Origin: an uncultured bacterium
GTDB lineage: Bacteria; Desulfobacterota; WTBG01
Direction of reading: 5' to 3'
DNA length: 6,469 bases
NCBI GenBank assembly: GCA_938024025.1
Contig: CALJBY010000266.1
Span: 1 to 6,469 of the forward strand
Position numbers and translations under genes: made by a program
Notes under the pieces: model-generated
What the model was told of the DNA's origin: nothing
Seen by the model: the letters and a program-made list of their open reading frames with translations, nothing else
Databases searched by the model: none
Shown: positions 5,739 through 6,469 of the stretch, piece by piece
How positions within the stretch are numbered: position 1 is the stretch's first letter
Layout of the letters: the number at the start of each line of letters is the position of its first letter

Positions 5739-6469
5739 ATGTTTCGACGATTAATTTTTATGTTTTCCATAGCAGCCCTGTTGCTGACAAACGCCTGTTG
5801 GGCGGAAAACCCTGCAGACACATTGCTGATCGACACGGGCACGTCAAAGGCTCATGCTAAAAAAGGTCTTGTTCTGGTTGCGGGTGCCACCGGGGGGACG
5901 GGACGTCTTGTGGTACAAACACTCGTGAAAAATGGTTTTCACGTCCGGGCGTTTGTTCGTGATGTCGAGCGTGCAAAGAAGTTATTAGGATCAAAGATTG
6001 ACTATGCCAAAGGTGACGTGCGTGAAATAGAATCCATAAAGGCGGCTTTGAAGGGTGTAACGTATATAATTTCTGCTATCGGAGCAGGCCCCGGCGGAGA
6101 CGCCAAAAATGGACCTGAGTTTGTTGATTATCGGGGAGTGAAAAATCTCTCTGATGCTGTGTCCGCTGCCAACCTTGATCAGTTCGTTCTGGTTTCGTCC
6201 ATGGGGGTCACCCATGAAGATCACTACCTGAACAAGGCCTTTGACAACGTGCTCAAATGGAAATTAAAAGGCGAGGAGGTGCTTCGCACAAGCGGTGTAC
6301 CGTACACCATCGTACGACCCGGCGGTTTGACGGACGAAGCTGGCGGACAATACGAGATTCTCTTTAAACAGGGGGACAAGGACGGGGGACTCATCACACG
6401 GGCAGATGTTGCCCGCGTGTGCGTGGCGGCCCTGGAGGTTCCGGCGGCACGGAATAAAACCTTTGAAGT
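5739..6469 (+). CDS. NmrA/atypical-SDR NAD(P)-binding protein with N-terminal signal peptide, 3' end beyond the window
   Basis: The frame is open to the window edge, giving 243 residues of an unfinished protein. Residues 1-22 (MFRRLIFMFS, then a hydrophobic stretch to ACWA) form a convincing signal peptide with Arg3-Arg4, a core at 5-16 and a possible cleavage site after CWA. A linker follows, then a Rossmann fold starting at KGLVLVAGATGGTGR (42-56). It contains the nucleotide-binding GATGGTG (49-55), VRAFVRD (69-75, whose Arg74 suggests NADPH), GDV (92-94), ISAIGAG (111-117), LVSSMGV (151-157) and VPYTIVRPGGL (187-197). The classical YxxxK catalytic pair is not evident, as in NmrA-like and other atypical SDRs, so the activity (reductase, isomerase or redox sensing) is open. 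ATG 5739 is chosen because AAGGAG (5725-5730) lies 8 nt upstream and gives a compact signal peptide. In-frame ATG 5703, with GGGAGGG close by, would add 12 residues. Confidence 0.85.
   Translation, partial: MFRRLIFMFSIAALLLTNACWAENPADTLLIDTGTSKAHAKKGLVLVAGATGGTGRLVVQTLVKNGFHVRAFVRDVERAKKLLGSKIDYAKGDVREIESIKAALKGVTYIISAIGAGPGGDAKNGPEFVDYRGVKNLSDAVSAANLDQFVLVSSMGVTHEDHYLNKAFDNVLKWKLKGEEVLRTSGVPYTIVRPGGLTDEAGGQYEILFKQGDKDGGLITRADVARVCVAALEVPAARNKTFE

Noticed and set aside
5787..5798. Lipoprotein signal (TNAC) in the SDR protein
   Set aside because: The -3 position is Thr and -2 is Asn, which do not fit the usual lipobox. Signal peptidase I cleavage after CWA, or an uncleaved anchor, is more likely.

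Overview
The window holds five protein-coding genes and one gene fragment. It looks like the chromosome of a Gram-negative bacterium: two genes encode exported proteins with signal peptides, TypA and a RhlE-type helicase are present, and the intergenic regions carry palindromic repeats. The cysteine-rich tail on a DUF1566-type protein, and a small exported protein family I associate with Nitrospirota, anammox planctomycetes and deltaproteobacteria, suggest Desulfobacterota, Nitrospirota or Brocadiales. The sequence alone cannot decide between them. Base composition is mixed: the helicase and TypA genes are moderately GC-rich, while the small membrane-protein gene and several spacers are clearly AT-richer.

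Layout. Positions 1-336 are the 3' end of a surface or exported cysteine-rich protein on the + strand, closed by a good intrinsic terminator (404-432). Positions 433-627 hold no convincing gene but do hold strong palindromes. A near-consensus sigma-70 promoter (628-656) then drives a leader of about 145 nt. This leader contains a second terminator-like hairpin (727-762), placed before a RhlE-like DEAD-box RNA helicase (806-2074). After a GC-rich hairpin comes the translational GTPase TypA/BipA (2225-4048). Two minus-strand genes follow: a small polytopic membrane protein with YdjM/DUF457-like His/Asp motifs (4146-4586) and a secreted protein of unknown function (4863-5405). A REP-like palindromic repeat lies between them (4736-4780). 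The divergent spacer 5406-5738 contains interlocked inverted repeats, a candidate promoter and a nested dyad. The last gene (5739 to the window end) is an NAD(P)-binding Rossmann protein of the NmrA/atypical SDR type that carries an unexpected N-terminal signal peptide.

How the genes may work together. In other bacteria, RhlE-type helicases and TypA are both tied to ribosome assembly and to growth at low temperature. Their adjacency, and the attenuator-like leader of the helicase, make a plausible ribosome-biogenesis or cold-response locus. The remaining genes share no obvious pathway. I found no CRISPR array, rRNA, tRNA, insertion sequence or phage gene. The items most worth checking are the helicase leader, the exported SDR and the palindromic intergenic elements.
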